From Friedmanniella sp. (GTDB taxonomy: Bacteria > Actinomycetota > Actinomycetes > Propionibacteriales > Propionibacteriaceae): a stretch of 19,337 nt of DNA. Shown piece after piece: positions 7,602 to 15,416 of this stretch. A program made the position numbers and the translations under genes. The first letter of the stretch is position 1; each line of letters begins with the position of its first letter. The notes under the pieces are model-generated. The model saw only the letters and a list, made by a program, of their open reading frames with translations. It was not told the DNA's origin and made no database searches. The stretch is from positions 1-19,337 of the forward strand of contig JAOPXW010000309.1 in NCBI GenBank assembly GCA_025964935.1. The letters are read 5' to 3'.

Positions 7602-9257
7602 ATGACCCAAGAGCTCACCCCTGACGTCCAGGCGCCGCCCGGTGCCCAGCACGTCGACACCGGCACCAAGGAGACGCTGGAGGACTACACCCTCCGGTTC
7701 GCTCCCCGGCACTACCGCAAGTGGTCGACCGGTGTCGTCGCCATCTCGGCCCTGGGTGGCATCGCCTACCTGGCGGACTTCGCCATCGGCGCCAACATCG
7801 GCATCTCGTACGGCACCACGAACGCCCTGTGGGGGATCGCGGTGTTCACGGTGGTCATCTTCCTGACCGGGTTCCCGCTGGCCTACTACGCGGCCCGCTA
7901 CAACCTGGATCTCGACCTGATCACCCGCGGCAGCGGCTTCGGCTACTACGGCTCGGTGGTCAGCAACGTCATCTTCGCGACCTTCACCTTCATCTTCTTC
8001 GCCCTCGAGGGCTCGATCATGGCCCAGGGGCTGCTGCTGGGGCTGGGGGTGCCGCTGTGGGCCGGCTACGCCGTCTCGACCCTGGTCATCTTCCCGCTGG
8101 TCATCTACGGGATGAAGGTGCTCTCGAAGCTCCAGCTGTGGACCACGCCGCTGTGGCTGCTCCTGATGGTGATCCCCTTCGTGTACCTGCTGGTCAGCCA
8201 CCCGGAGTCGGTGTCCTCCTTCTTCGCCTACGGCGGCGAGAACGGCCAGGGCGGCACCAACCTGGGCTCGATCATGCTGGCCGCCGGGGTCTGCCTCTCC
8301 CTGATCGCCCAGATCGCGGAGCAGATCGACTACCTGCGCTTCATGCCCGCGCGGACCCCGGAGAACTCCCGCCGCTGGTGGCGCGCGATGGTCCTGGCCG
8401 GCCCCGGCTGGGTCCTCTTCGGTGCGGCCAAGCAGGTCATCGGCCTCTTCCTCGCGGTCTACATCATCGCCAACGTCACCGGCGGGGCCGCCGTGGCCAA
8501 CCAGCCCGTGCACCAGTTCCTGGAGATCTACCGCGACATCATGCCGGCGCCGGTCGCGCTCGGTCTGGCCGTGGTCCTGGTCGTCATCAGCCAGGTCAAG
8601 ATCAACGTCACCAACGCCTACTCCGGCTCGCTGGCCTGGACCAACTCCTTCACCCGCATCACCAAGCGCTACCCGGGCCGGCTGGTCTTCCTGGCCTTCA
8701 ACCTGCTCGTCGCGCTGGTGCTGATGGAGGCCGACATGTTCAGCTTCCTGAACACCATCCTCGGCTTCTACGCCAACTGCGGCATGGCCTGGATCGTCAC
8801 CGTCGCCTCCGACATCGTGTTCAACAAGTACCTGCTGGGACTCTCGCCCAAGAAGCCGGAGTTCCGCCGCGGGATGCTCTACTCGTTCAACCCGGTCGGC
8901 TTCGGCTCGATGACCGCCGCGGCCGGGGTCTCGATCCTGGTCTTCTTCGGCGGCCTCGGTGCGGCCATCCAGCCCTACTCGCCGCTGGTGGCGATCGTGC
9001 TCGCCCTGGTCCTGCCCCCGGTCATCGCGGTGGCCACCAAGGGCCGCTACTACCTGCGCCGGACCGACGACGGCATCGAGCTGCCGATGTACGACGAGAA
9101 CGGCAACCCCTCCGACGTGATGCTGCCCTGCCACGTCTGCCACCAGGACTACGAGCGTCCCGACATGGCCGCGTGCCGGACCCACGATGCGTACGTCTGC
9201 TCGCTCTGCCTGAGCACCGACAAGGTCGCCGACCACGTGCTGCCCGCCCAGGTCTAG
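7602..9257 (+). CDS. NCS1-type purine/cytosine permease homologue with C-terminal cysteine-rich (zinc-finger-like) tail
   Basis: Polytopic transporter of 551 aa. A hydrophilic N-terminus of about 40 residues ends in LEDYTLRFAPRHYRKWS, then about eleven or twelve helices run to residue 483, with family features such as GGIAYLADFAIGANIG in helix 1 and QVKINVTNAYSGSLAWTN in the middle. The family takes up nucleobases, allantoin, hydantoins or related solutes by cation symport; the substrate here is unknown. The last 70 residues are cytoplasmic and carry Cys510, Cys513, Cys525, Cys533 and Cys536 with several histidines (CHVCHQDYERPDMAAC, then VCSLC), a plausible zinc site. From memory this resembles the tail of transporter-like modules found with sensor kinases in proteobacteria. 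The start has a GGAGGA site. A strong terminator follows, so it is probably monocistronic. Confidence 0.85.
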   Translation: MTQELTPDVQAPPGAQHVDTGTKETLEDYTLRFAPRHYRKWSTGVVAISALGGIAYLADFAIGANIGISYGTTNALWGIAVFTVVIFLTGFPLAYYAARYNLDLDLITRGSGFGYYGSVVSNVIFATFTFIFFALEGSIMAQGLLLGLGVPLWAGYAVSTLVIFPLVIYGMKVLSKLQLWTTPLWLLLMVIPFVYLLVSHPESVSSFFAYGGENGQGGTNLGSIMLAAGVCLSLIAQIAEQIDYLRFMPARTPENSRRWWRAMVLAGPGWVLFGAAKQVIGLFLAVYIIANVTGGAAVANQPVHQFLEIYRDIMPAPVALGLAVVLVVISQVKINVTNAYSGSLAWTNSFTRITKRYPGRLVFLAFNLLVALVLMEADMFSFLNTILGFYANCGMAWIVTVASDIVFNKYLLGLSPKKPEFRRGMLYSFNPVGFGSMTAAAGVSILVFFGGLGAAIQPYSPLVAIVLALVLPPVIAVATKGRYYLRRTDDGIELPMYDENGNPSDVMLPCHVCHQDYERPDMAACRTHDAYVCSLCLSTDKVADHVLPAQV

Positions 9258-9288
9258 GACCGAGGTCGGCTGCCCTTCTCACGGACGG

Positions 9289-9316
9289 CCGGCGGCGGGT
9301 GCCCACCCGCCGCCGG
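9289..9316. terminator. Strong bidirectional hairpin terminator
   Basis: A perfect 12-bp inverted repeat: the left arm CCGGCGGCGGGT at 9289-9300 pairs with 9305-9316 across the tetraloop GCCC. It lies 32 bp after the permease stop and 56 bp beyond the stop of the convergent oxidoreductase gene, so it can serve both. There is no U tract, as is usual in GC-rich actinobacteria. Confidence 0.75.
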
Positions 9317-9371
9317 TTCGCCCAGCCTGGTCCCCCTCGACGCCGTGGGCGCCGCCGCGGACGCCTGAGGC

Positions 9372-10034
9372 TCACATGTCGCGGTAGCGCTTCGCCTGGG
9401 CCAGGGCCTCGGTCAGCTGCCCGGCGTCCAGCTGGGGGCCGTAGCCGGGGGTGTCGCGCTGGATCCGCCAGCCCTCGGCCAGCGGACCGGCGTCGACGGT
9501 GTCGAAGCCGAAGCCGTCCAGCAGCTCGGTGACGGTCGCCTTGGCGGCGGGGTCGTCGCCCGCGATGACCAGGGCGCGCCGCCCGGGCGTCCCGGCCGGG
9601 GTGCCGTCGGTGGTGATCTGGGCGGAGTAGATGTGGTTGAAGCCCTTGACCACGCGGGACTGGGGCAGGTGATCCTGCAGCAGCTCGGCGGTGGTGGTCC
9701 GCTCCTCGTCGAGCGCGGCGATCTGGCCGTCGCGCTGCGGGTAGTAGTTGTTGGTGTCGATCACGATCTTGCCGACCAGCGGCTCGACGGGGACCTGGTC
9801 GATCGCGGTCAGCGGGATGGTGACGACGACGAGGTCGCCGGCCTCCGCGGCCTGCTGGGCCGTGGCCGCCCGGGCCCGCGGGCCGAGCTCGGCCACGAGG
9901 TCGACGAGGGTCTCAGGACCCCGGGAGTTGCTGAGGACGACGTCGTAGCCGCTCGCGATCGCCGCGCGGGCGACCTGGCTGCCGATGTGGCCGGCCCCGA
10001 TGAGGCCGATGGTGGAGATTCCGTCAATGGTCAT
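9372..10034 (-). CDS. NADP-binding oxidoreductase, NADPH-dependent F420 reductase-like (COG2085 type)
   Basis: Single-domain Rossmann protein of 220 aa. The dinucleotide motif TIGLIGAGHIGSQVAR gives Gly13, Gly15 and Gly18 of GxGxxG. LSNSRGPETL follows strand 2, where NADP-preferring members carry N-S-R for the 2'-phosphate. VVVTIPLTAI, VIDTNNYYPQRDG and VVKGFNHIYS are typical of the family. Relatives reduce F420 with NADPH or act on unidentified substrates, so I do not assign F420 specificity. It is the last gene of the deoC-led run; its ATG lies inside the end of the kinase gene (11-bp overlap), which implies coupled translation, since no good Shine-Dalgarno is seen. Confidence 0.8.
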   Translation of the reverse strand: MTIDGISTIGLIGAGHIGSQVARAAIASGYDVVLSNSRGPETLVDLVAELGPRARAATAQQAAEAGDLVVVTIPLTAIDQVPVEPLVGKIVIDTNNYYPQRDGQIAALDEERTTTAELLQDHLPQSRVVKGFNHIYSAQITTDGTPAGTPGRRALVIAGDDPAAKATVTELLDGFGFDTVDAGPLAEGWRIQRDTPGYGPQLDAGQLTEALAQAKRYRDM

Positions 10035-10650
10035 GTCGGGCCAACGGGCCCTGAGCGACGGCTATTCCGCGGCGGGCGGCGCCCATCGACACCGGGCGGC
10101 AGCCCCGGGCCAGCGCGTACGCCCGCAGCGCCGGCTCCGCCCGCCACAGCGCGAGCCCCCGGCGCAGCAGGACCGGGAGCGGCTTGCGGTGGTCCCGGAC
10201 GTCCCGGGCGAACCGTCGGAGCAGGTTGAGGGTCCGGGGCCGGTCCAGGTAGAGGGCGTCCACGTCCAGCCCCGCCGCCCGGCCCGGCGCCACCATGTCC
10301 GGGGCGAAGATGCCCTCAGCGACGAACAGCGGGGCCGACCCCAGGTCGAGCCGGGTCGTCCCCGTACGCCGGCTGGCGGCGATGTCGTAGACGGGCACGT
10401 CGCAGGCGCCCGTCCTGGACAGCTCGCGCAGGGCGGCCAGCGCCGCCTCCGGGTCCCAGCTGCCCAGGTGGTCCCAGTCCACGATGCCCAGGGTGCGCGG
10501 CAGCCCCGGGTGGTCCCCGTCGCGGTAGAAGTCGTCCAGGTTGAGCCGCGGGCAGCCGACCAGGTGGGTCAGCCGGGACTTCCCGCTGCCGGACGGTCCG
10601 GCCAGCAGGACCACCCGGCGGGTCGGCCGGGCGTCGTGGGGGTCGGGCAT
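10024..10650 (-). CDS. Uridine kinase-like P-loop kinase
   Basis: 208-aa nucleoside-kinase-like NTPase. Walker A is GPSGSGKS at 18-25, followed by LNLDDFYRDGDHPGL (residues 36-50) with the Asp-Asp-Phe-Tyr of the uridine/phosphoribulokinase fold, DWDHLGSWD, and VAEGIFAPD, the counterpart of the EG(I/L) strand after the base-binding region. An arginine-rich lid follows (LLRRFARDVRDHRK). In a nucleoside-breakdown operon it could phosphorylate uridine/cytidine or another ribosyl compound; the exact substrate is not readable. The ATG at 10650 shares its A with the TGA of the preceding gene (TGATG), so the start is set by stop-restart coupling. The frame is open further upstream, but only inside the ALDH-like gene. 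Confidence 0.8.
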   Translation of the reverse strand: MPDPHDARPTRRVVLLAGPSGSGKSRLTHLVGCPRLNLDDFYRDGDHPGLPRTLGIVDWDHLGSWDPEAALAALRELSRTGACDVPVYDIAASRRTGTTRLDLGSAPLFVAEGIFAPDMVAPGRAAGLDVDALYLDRPRTLNLLRRFARDVRDHRKPLPVLLRRGLALWRAEPALRAYALARGCRPVSMGAARRGIAVAQGPLARHDH

Positions 10651-11534
10651 CAGTAGGACGTGCCGCCCGAGAGCGCCAGGGCGCCCACCGGGTGCCAGAC
10701 CGTCTTGATCTCGACGAAGGCCCGCAGCCGGGCCGTGCCGGGAGGCGCCGTGAAGTCGGGGGTGCCGGCCGGGACGTACACCCGCTTCACGGTGTCGGCG
10801 GCGTCCGCCGCCAGCGAGGCCCGCAAGGTGGGGTCGGCCCCGGTCAGGTCGAGGGCGTTGACGTCGGCGTGGGCCGCCAGATGCGGGGCCACCTCGGCCA
10901 GCACCCCGGTCAGGACGTTGAGCACCCCGCCCGGGAGGTCGGAGGTGGCCACGGTCTCGGCGAAGGTGACGGCGACGCACGGGTCCTGGTCGGTGAGCAG
11001 CACGCAGGCGTTGCCCGAGGCCAGCACCGGGGCGACGGCCGAGACCAGCCCGAGCAGGGCCGACCCGGTGGGGGCGAGCACGACCACGACCCCGGTCGGC
11101 TCCGGCGCGGAGTAGGAGAAGAAGGGACCCGAGACCGGGTTGGCGCTGCCGAAGACCGCCGTGATCTTGTCGGTCCAGCCGGCGTAGTGGACCAGCCGGT
11201 CCACGGCCGCGTCGACCTCGGCGCCCGCGGCGTCGGACCCCGCGTCCGAGCCCTGGGTGAGCAGCGCGACGAACTCCGACCGCCGGCCCTGCAGCATCTC
11301 GGCCATCCGGTAGAGGACCTGACCGCGGTTGTACGGCGTCGCCCTCGACCAGGAGCCGAAGCCCTTGCGGGCCGCGACGACGGCGTCCCGGCCGTCCTTG
11401 CGGGAGGCCAGCGCCGCGTTGGCCGCCAGCGTCCCGTCGGCCCGGCGGACGGCGAAGGTGCGGCCCGACTCCGAGCGGGGGAACGCGCCGCCGATGAACA
11501 GCTTGTACGTCTTGGGCACGCCGAGGTGGGTCAT
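10650..11534 (-). CDS. Shortened aldehyde dehydrogenase-family protein, catalytic residues absent
   Basis: 294 aa against about 480-500 for a full ALDH. It keeps the N-terminal part of the coenzyme-binding domain (KLFIGGAFPRSESGRTF, then PYNRGQVLYRMAEMLQGR, and SGNACVLL), with VNALDLTGAD where FTGS normally stands. The PWNFP asparagine motif is replaced by APTGSA and the KPAE coenzyme motif by TDQDP. The ELGG glutamate and GQxCxA cysteine regions do not exist, because the protein jumps to a different C-terminus (VEIKTVWHPVGA). It cannot be a conventional dehydrogenase. The ATG has a GGAGG site 7 bases upstream and a 4-bp ATGA overlap with the full ALDH upstream. I believe a short ALDH next to deoC-ALDH recurs in actinobacteria, which argues for a kept partner, not a decaying gene. 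Confidence 0.85.
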   Translation of the reverse strand: MTHLGVPKTYKLFIGGAFPRSESGRTFAVRRADGTLAANAALASRKDGRDAVVAARKGFGSWSRATPYNRGQVLYRMAEMLQGRRSEFVALLTQGSDAGSDAAGAEVDAAVDRLVHYAGWTDKITAVFGSANPVSGPFFSYSAPEPTGVVVVLAPTGSALLGLVSAVAPVLASGNACVLLTDQDPCVAVTFAETVATSDLPGGVLNVLTGVLAEVAPHLAAHADVNALDLTGADPTLRASLAADAADTVKRVYVPAGTPDFTAPPGTARLRAFVEIKTVWHPVGALALSGGTSY

Positions 11535-13021
11535 GCGCCGGCCTCCGTCGGCTGGGGAGCCAGCTGGGGCTCGTCGTCGGTCCGCAGGTAGGCCGCCATC
11601 CCGGCGCGGCCGCCCTCGCGACCGAACCCGGACTCCTGGTAGCCGCCGAAGCTGGCGGCCGGGTCGAAGCGGTTGAACGTGTTGTCCCAGACCACCCCGG
11701 CGCGCAGCGCAGCGGCCATCCCCATGGCCCGCGACCCCTTCTCGGTCCAGACCCCGGCCGACAGCCCGTACGGGGTGTTGTTGGCCTTCGCGACCGCCTC
11801 GTCGGGGGTGCGGAAGGTCATCGTGGTCAGGACGGGCCCGAAGATCTCCTCGCGGGCGATCCGCATCGAGGCCGTGGCGTCGGTGAAGATCGTGGGGGAG
11901 AGGAAGTAGCCGCGTTCGGGCAGCGGGCACGAGGACCGCCAGGCGGTGGCCCCCTCGCTGACCCCCGCATCCACCAGGGCGGTGATCCGGGCGAGCTGGG
12001 CGGGGGAGTTGATGGCGCCGACGTCGGTGTTCTTGTCCATCGGGTCACCCACCCGCAGCGTCTCCACCCGGGCCTGCAGCCGGGCCAGGAACTCCTCGGC
12101 GACCGACTCCTGGACCAGCAGCCGGGACCCGGCGCAGCAGACCTGACCGCCGTTGAAGAAGACCCCGTTGACCACGCCCTCGACGGCCTGGTCCTGGGCG
12201 GCGTCCTCGAAGACGATGTTGGCGCCCTTGCCGCCCAGCTCCAGGGTGAGGGGACGGCCGGTGCCGGCCAGCGACCGGGCGATCTGGCGCCCGACCGCGG
12301 TCGAGCCGGTGAAGGCGACCTTGTCCAGACCGGGGTGGGTGACCAGGGCCGACCCGAGGTCGCCGGCTCCCAGCAGCACGTTGACCACCCCGGGCGGGAG
12401 GTCGGCGTCGGCCATGATCTCGGCCAGCACCAGGATCGACAGCGGGGTGGTCTCGGCGGGCTTGATGACCACGGTGTTGCCGGCGGCCAGCGCCGGGGCG
12501 ATCTTCCAGGCGGCCATCAGCAGGGGGAAGTTCCAGGGGATGACCTGCCCGGCCACCCCGAGCGGGGCCGGGTCGGGGCCGAGGCCGAGGTGCTGCAGCT
12601 TGTCGGCCCAGCCCGCGTGGTAGAAGAAGTGCTGCGCCGCCGTGGGGACGTCGAAGTCGCGCGTCTCCTTGATCGGCTTGCCGTTGTCGAGGGTCTCGAC
12701 CACGGCCAGCTCCCGGGCCCGCTCGGCCACGCCGCGGGCGATCCGGAAGAGGTACTTGCTGCGCTCGGCCCCCGACATCGGGCCCCACACCTGCTGCTGG
12801 GCCCGGCGGGCCGCGGCCACCGCCAGCTCCAGGTCCTCGCGTCCCGAGGTGGAGACCGTGGCGAGCCGCTCCCCGGTGCCGGGGCTGACCGTGTCGAGGT
12901 CGGGTCCCCGGCCCTCGGCGAAGACTCCGTCGACGAAGGGCAGGTAGCGGTCCCGGACGGCACCGATGGCCGGTGACTCGGGCGCCGGGGCGTAGTCCCA
13001 GTCCAGGTGGGTGGAAGTCAT
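11531..13021 (-). CDS. NAD(P)-dependent aldehyde dehydrogenase
   Basis: Full-length, apparently catalytic ALDH of 496 aa. Motifs in order: PWNFP with oxyanion Asn164, IKPAE with Lys187, FTGS at 238-241, LELGGKGANIV with general-base Glu261, and GQVCCAGSR with Cys295 aligned to the nucleophile. EEIFGPVLTTMTF follows, then the C-terminal FNRFDPAASFGGYQESGFGREGG. It sits 10 bp downstream of deoC, and its GAGGAG ribosome-binding site lies next to the deoC stop. The likely substrate is therefore acetaldehyde released by DeoC, oxidised to acetate; this is inferred from context, as ALDH sequence alone does not fix substrate. It overlaps the shortened ALDH gene by 4 bp (ATGA). Confidence 0.92.
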   Translation of the reverse strand: MTSTHLDWDYAPAPESPAIGAVRDRYLPFVDGVFAEGRGPDLDTVSPGTGERLATVSTSGREDLELAVAAARRAQQQVWGPMSGAERSKYLFRIARGVAERARELAVVETLDNGKPIKETRDFDVPTAAQHFFYHAGWADKLQHLGLGPDPAPLGVAGQVIPWNFPLLMAAWKIAPALAAGNTVVIKPAETTPLSILVLAEIMADADLPPGVVNVLLGAGDLGSALVTHPGLDKVAFTGSTAVGRQIARSLAGTGRPLTLELGGKGANIVFEDAAQDQAVEGVVNGVFFNGGQVCCAGSRLLVQESVAEEFLARLQARVETLRVGDPMDKNTDVGAINSPAQLARITALVDAGVSEGATAWRSSCPLPERGYFLSPTIFTDATASMRIAREEIFGPVLTTMTFRTPDEAVAKANNTPYGLSAGVWTEKGSRAMGMAAALRAGVVWDNTFNRFDPAASFGGYQESGFGREGGRAGMAAYLRTDDEPQLAPQPTEAGA

Positions 13022-13031
13022 CCGGGGCTCC

Positions 13032-14021
13032 TCAGTCGACCGTCACGTAGTCGGGGCCGCTGTAGTGGCCCTCCAGCTGGGTCCGGCGCTGCATCACCAG
13101 GTCGTTGAGGACCGAGGACGCGCCGAAACGGAACAGGTGCGGGTCCAGCCACTGCGGACCGGCGACCTCGCGGACCGCGACCAGGTAGCGCAGCGCGTCC
13201 TTGGTCGTGCGGATCCCACCCGCCGGCTTGACCGCGCGGAGCTGGCCGGTGGCCTCCCGCCAGTCGCGGACGGCCTGCAGCATGACGTGGGTGACGGGCA
13301 GGGTCGCGGCGGGGGAGATCTTGCCGGTCGAGGTCTTGATGAAGTCGCCGCCGGCGAGCAGGGCGAGCCAGGAGGCCCGCCGGACGTTGTCGTAGGTGGC
13401 CAGCTCGCCGGTCTCGAGGATCACCTTCAGCCGGGCCGACCCGCAGGCCTGCTTGACCGCCTGGATCTGCTCGAAGACCAGCCCGACCCGGCCGGCCAGG
13501 AAGGCCCCGCGGTCGATGACCATGTCGACCTCGTCGGCGCCGGCCCGGACCGCCAGGGCGGTGTCGGCCAGCTTGACCGCCAGGCTGGAGCGACCCGACG
13601 GGAAGGCGGTGGCCACCGAGGCCACCTTGACCCCGGTGCCCCGGACCTGCTCGACCGCGGCCTCGACCAGGTCGGGATAGACGCACACGGCGGCGACGTG
13701 GGGCACGCCCTCGGTGCCGGGGTCGGGGTCGATGCCCTTGCGGGCCAGCCCCCGGATCTTGCCCGGGGTGTCGGCCCCCTCCAGGGTCGTCAGGTCGACC
13801 ATGGCGATGGCCAGGTCGATCGCGGCCAGCTTGGAGGCCTTCTTGATCGACCGGGTGGCCAGGGCCGCCGCCCGCTGCTCGATGCCGACGGGGTCCACCC
13901 CGGGCAGCCCGGCCAGGAAGCGGCGCAGCGAGGACTCGTTGCGCGTCACGTCCGTGGTCCAGGACGGGAGGGCGTCACCCGAGCTGGGGGCCTCCGTCGG
14001 GTCGGTCAGGGCCGAGGTCAT
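13032..14021 (-). CDS. deoC: Deoxyribose-phosphate aldolase
   Basis: Splits 2-deoxy-D-ribose-5-phosphate into glyceraldehyde-3-phosphate and acetaldehyde, the last specific step of deoxynucleoside breakdown. At 329 aa it is the long form, with about 60 residues before the TIM barrel. Active-site residues are clear: EVDMVI with Asp166, DFIKTSTGK with Schiff-base Lys229, and VKPAGGIRT with Lys265, matching the Asp-Lys-Lys set of the E. coli enzyme. The ATG at 14021 is supported by a TAGGAT box seven bases upstream. It heads a run of five genes (deoC, ALDH, short ALDH, kinase, oxidoreductase) with spacings of +10, -4, -1 and -11 bp, hence tightly co-expressed. Confidence 0.96.
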   Translation of the reverse strand: MTSALTDPTEAPSSGDALPSWTTDVTRNESSLRRFLAGLPGVDPVGIEQRAAALATRSIKKASKLAAIDLAIAMVDLTTLEGADTPGKIRGLARKGIDPDPGTEGVPHVAAVCVYPDLVEAAVEQVRGTGVKVASVATAFPSGRSSLAVKLADTALAVRAGADEVDMVIDRGAFLAGRVGLVFEQIQAVKQACGSARLKVILETGELATYDNVRRASWLALLAGGDFIKTSTGKISPAATLPVTHVMLQAVRDWREATGQLRAVKPAGGIRTTKDALRYLVAVREVAGPQWLDPHLFRFGASSVLNDLVMQRRTQLEGHYSGPDYVTVD

Positions 14022-14028
14022 GGGGGAG

Positions 14029-14034
14029 ATCCTA
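14029..14034 (-). promoter_or_regulatory. -10 box TAGGAT of a leaderless promoter for deoC
   Basis: On the minus strand TAGGAT is followed by seven bases and the deoC ATG at 14021, in the 36-bp gap after the lysine transaminase gene. No Shine-Dalgarno is present. This would let the deoC run be transcribed independently of the gene upstream. Confidence 0.5.
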
Positions 14035-14057
14035 GGCCCGGCCGCCGACCCGCCCGC

Positions 14058-15416
14058 TCAGGCGTACGCGAGGGCCGGGGCGGTGAGCCCGAGGCGCTGG
14101 CAGCAGGCCGCCACCGCCGTCACGGCCTCGGTGATCTCGGCCTCGCTGACGGTGAGGGGCGGCCGGAAGCGCAGCGACCGGGGGCCGCAGCCCAGGGCCA
14201 GCACCGCCTCGGTCTCGCGCAGGTCGCTCAGCACCGCGTCCCGGCTGGCCGTGTCGGGCAGGTCGACCGCCACCATCAGGCCGCGGCCCCGGACGTTGCT
14301 CAGGACCGGGTGCCCCGCGGCCGCCTCGTGCAGGGCGCGCAGGAAGAACGCGCCGCGGGCCGCCGCGGCCGCGAAGAGCGAGTCGGCCTCGATGATCTCC
14401 AGCAGCCGTCGGGACCGCACCATGTCGACCAGGCCGCCGCCCCAGGTCGAGTTGATCCGTCCCGAGACCGCGAACACGTTGTCGGGCACCTCGTCGACCC
14501 GGCCACCGGCCATCACCCCGCCGAGCTGGACCTTCTTGGCGAACGCGACCACGTCGGGGGTCACGCCGAGCTGCTGGTAGGCCCAGGCCGACCCGGTCAT
14601 CCCGACCCCGGTCTGCACCTCGTCGAAGATGAGCAGCGCGTCGTGGGCGTGCACCAGGTCCCCCATCCGCTGCAGGAACTCCGGCCGGAGGTGGTTGTCG
14701 CCGCCCTCGCCCTGGATGGGCTCGGCGATGAACGCGGCGATGTCGTGCGGGTGGGCCCGGAACGCCGCCTCGGCCTGCGCCAGGGCCCGCCGCTCCGCCG
14801 CCTCCACCTCCGCCAGGTGAGCGGCGAGCGGGTGCACCACGGCGGGCACGTCGATCCGCGGCCAGCCGAAGGTGGGGAAGCGGGCCGTCTTGTACGGCTC
14901 GGTGTTGGTCAGCGACATGGTGTAGCCGCTGCGCCCGTGGAACGCGTGGGTCAGGTGCAGGATCTGGGTGCCCAGGGCGGGGCTGCGGCCGTGGCCCTCG
15001 TTGTGCCGGCTCTTCCAGTCGAACGCGACCTTGAGGGCGTTCTCGACCGCCAGCGCCCCGCCCTCGACGAAGAACAGGTGGGGCAGCGCGGGGTCACCCA
15101 GCACCCGGACGAAGGTCTCGACGAACTCGGCGTACGCGGTGGAGTAGGTGTCCGGGTTGGCCGGCTTGTTGACCGCGGCCGCGGCCAGCTCGGCCATGAA
15201 GACCGGGTCCTCGACCAGCCCCGGCGGGTTCAGACCCAGGGGGGCCGAGGCGAAGAAGGTGTAGAAGTCGAGGTAGGTCCGGCCGTCTCGGGCGTCCACC
15301 AGCCGGGTGCCGTGGCTGCGCTCCAGGTCCAGGACCAGCCGGTAGCCGTCGGTCAGCACGTGGCGGGCCAGCCGGTCGTGGACGTCGGCGGGCGGGACCC
15401 GGTGGGACTCGGTCAT
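14058..15416 (-). CDS. lat: L-lysine 6-transaminase
   Basis: PLP-dependent class III aminotransferase moving the epsilon-amino group of lysine to 2-oxoglutarate, giving piperideine-6-carboxylate and glutamate. 452 aa from ATG 15416, which has GAAGGAGA at 15421-15428, four bases upstream; the open frame further upstream has no such signal. Evidence for this subfamily: FFVEGGALAVENALKVAFDW, HAFHGRSGYTMSLTNT, AEPIQGEGGDNH, and LIFDEVQTGVGMTG with PLP-binding Asp265. AFAKKVQLGGVMAG follows, the Lys-Lys at 294-295 containing the Schiff-base lysine. Class III aminotransferases are easily misassigned, but the KK-Q-GGVMAG-RVDEV stretch fits Lat well. In mycobacteria Lat is linked to stationary phase; here it lies 36 bp upstream of deoC with no evident metabolic link. 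Confidence 0.88.
   Translation of the reverse strand: MTESHRVPPADVHDRLARHVLTDGYRLVLDLERSHGTRLVDARDGRTYLDFYTFFASAPLGLNPPGLVEDPVFMAELAAAAVNKPANPDTYSTAYAEFVETFVRVLGDPALPHLFFVEGGALAVENALKVAFDWKSRHNEGHGRSPALGTQILHLTHAFHGRSGYTMSLTNTEPYKTARFPTFGWPRIDVPAVVHPLAAHLAEVEAAERRALAQAEAAFRAHPHDIAAFIAEPIQGEGGDNHLRPEFLQRMGDLVHAHDALLIFDEVQTGVGMTGSAWAYQQLGVTPDVVAFAKKVQLGGVMAGGRVDEVPDNVFAVSGRINSTWGGGLVDMVRSRRLLEIIEADSLFAAAAARGAFFLRALHEAAAGHPVLSNVRGRGLMVAVDLPDTASRDAVLSDLRETEAVLALGCGPRSLRFRPPLTVSEAEITEAVTAVAACCQRLGLTAPALAYA

Noticed and set aside
6684..9236. 850-residue open frame on the minus strand opposite the Pr6Pr gene and the permease
   Set aside because: Asp/Glu/Gly/His-rich, low-complexity translation antisense to membrane proteins; no motif and no ribosome-binding site.
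10650..11930. Longer 426-residue version of the short ALDH, or a frameshifted full ALDH
   Set aside because: The extra N-terminus is the other-frame reading of the catalytic ALDH. The true ATG at 11534 has a GGAGG site, and the distinct C-terminus argues against a frameshifted ordinary ALDH.
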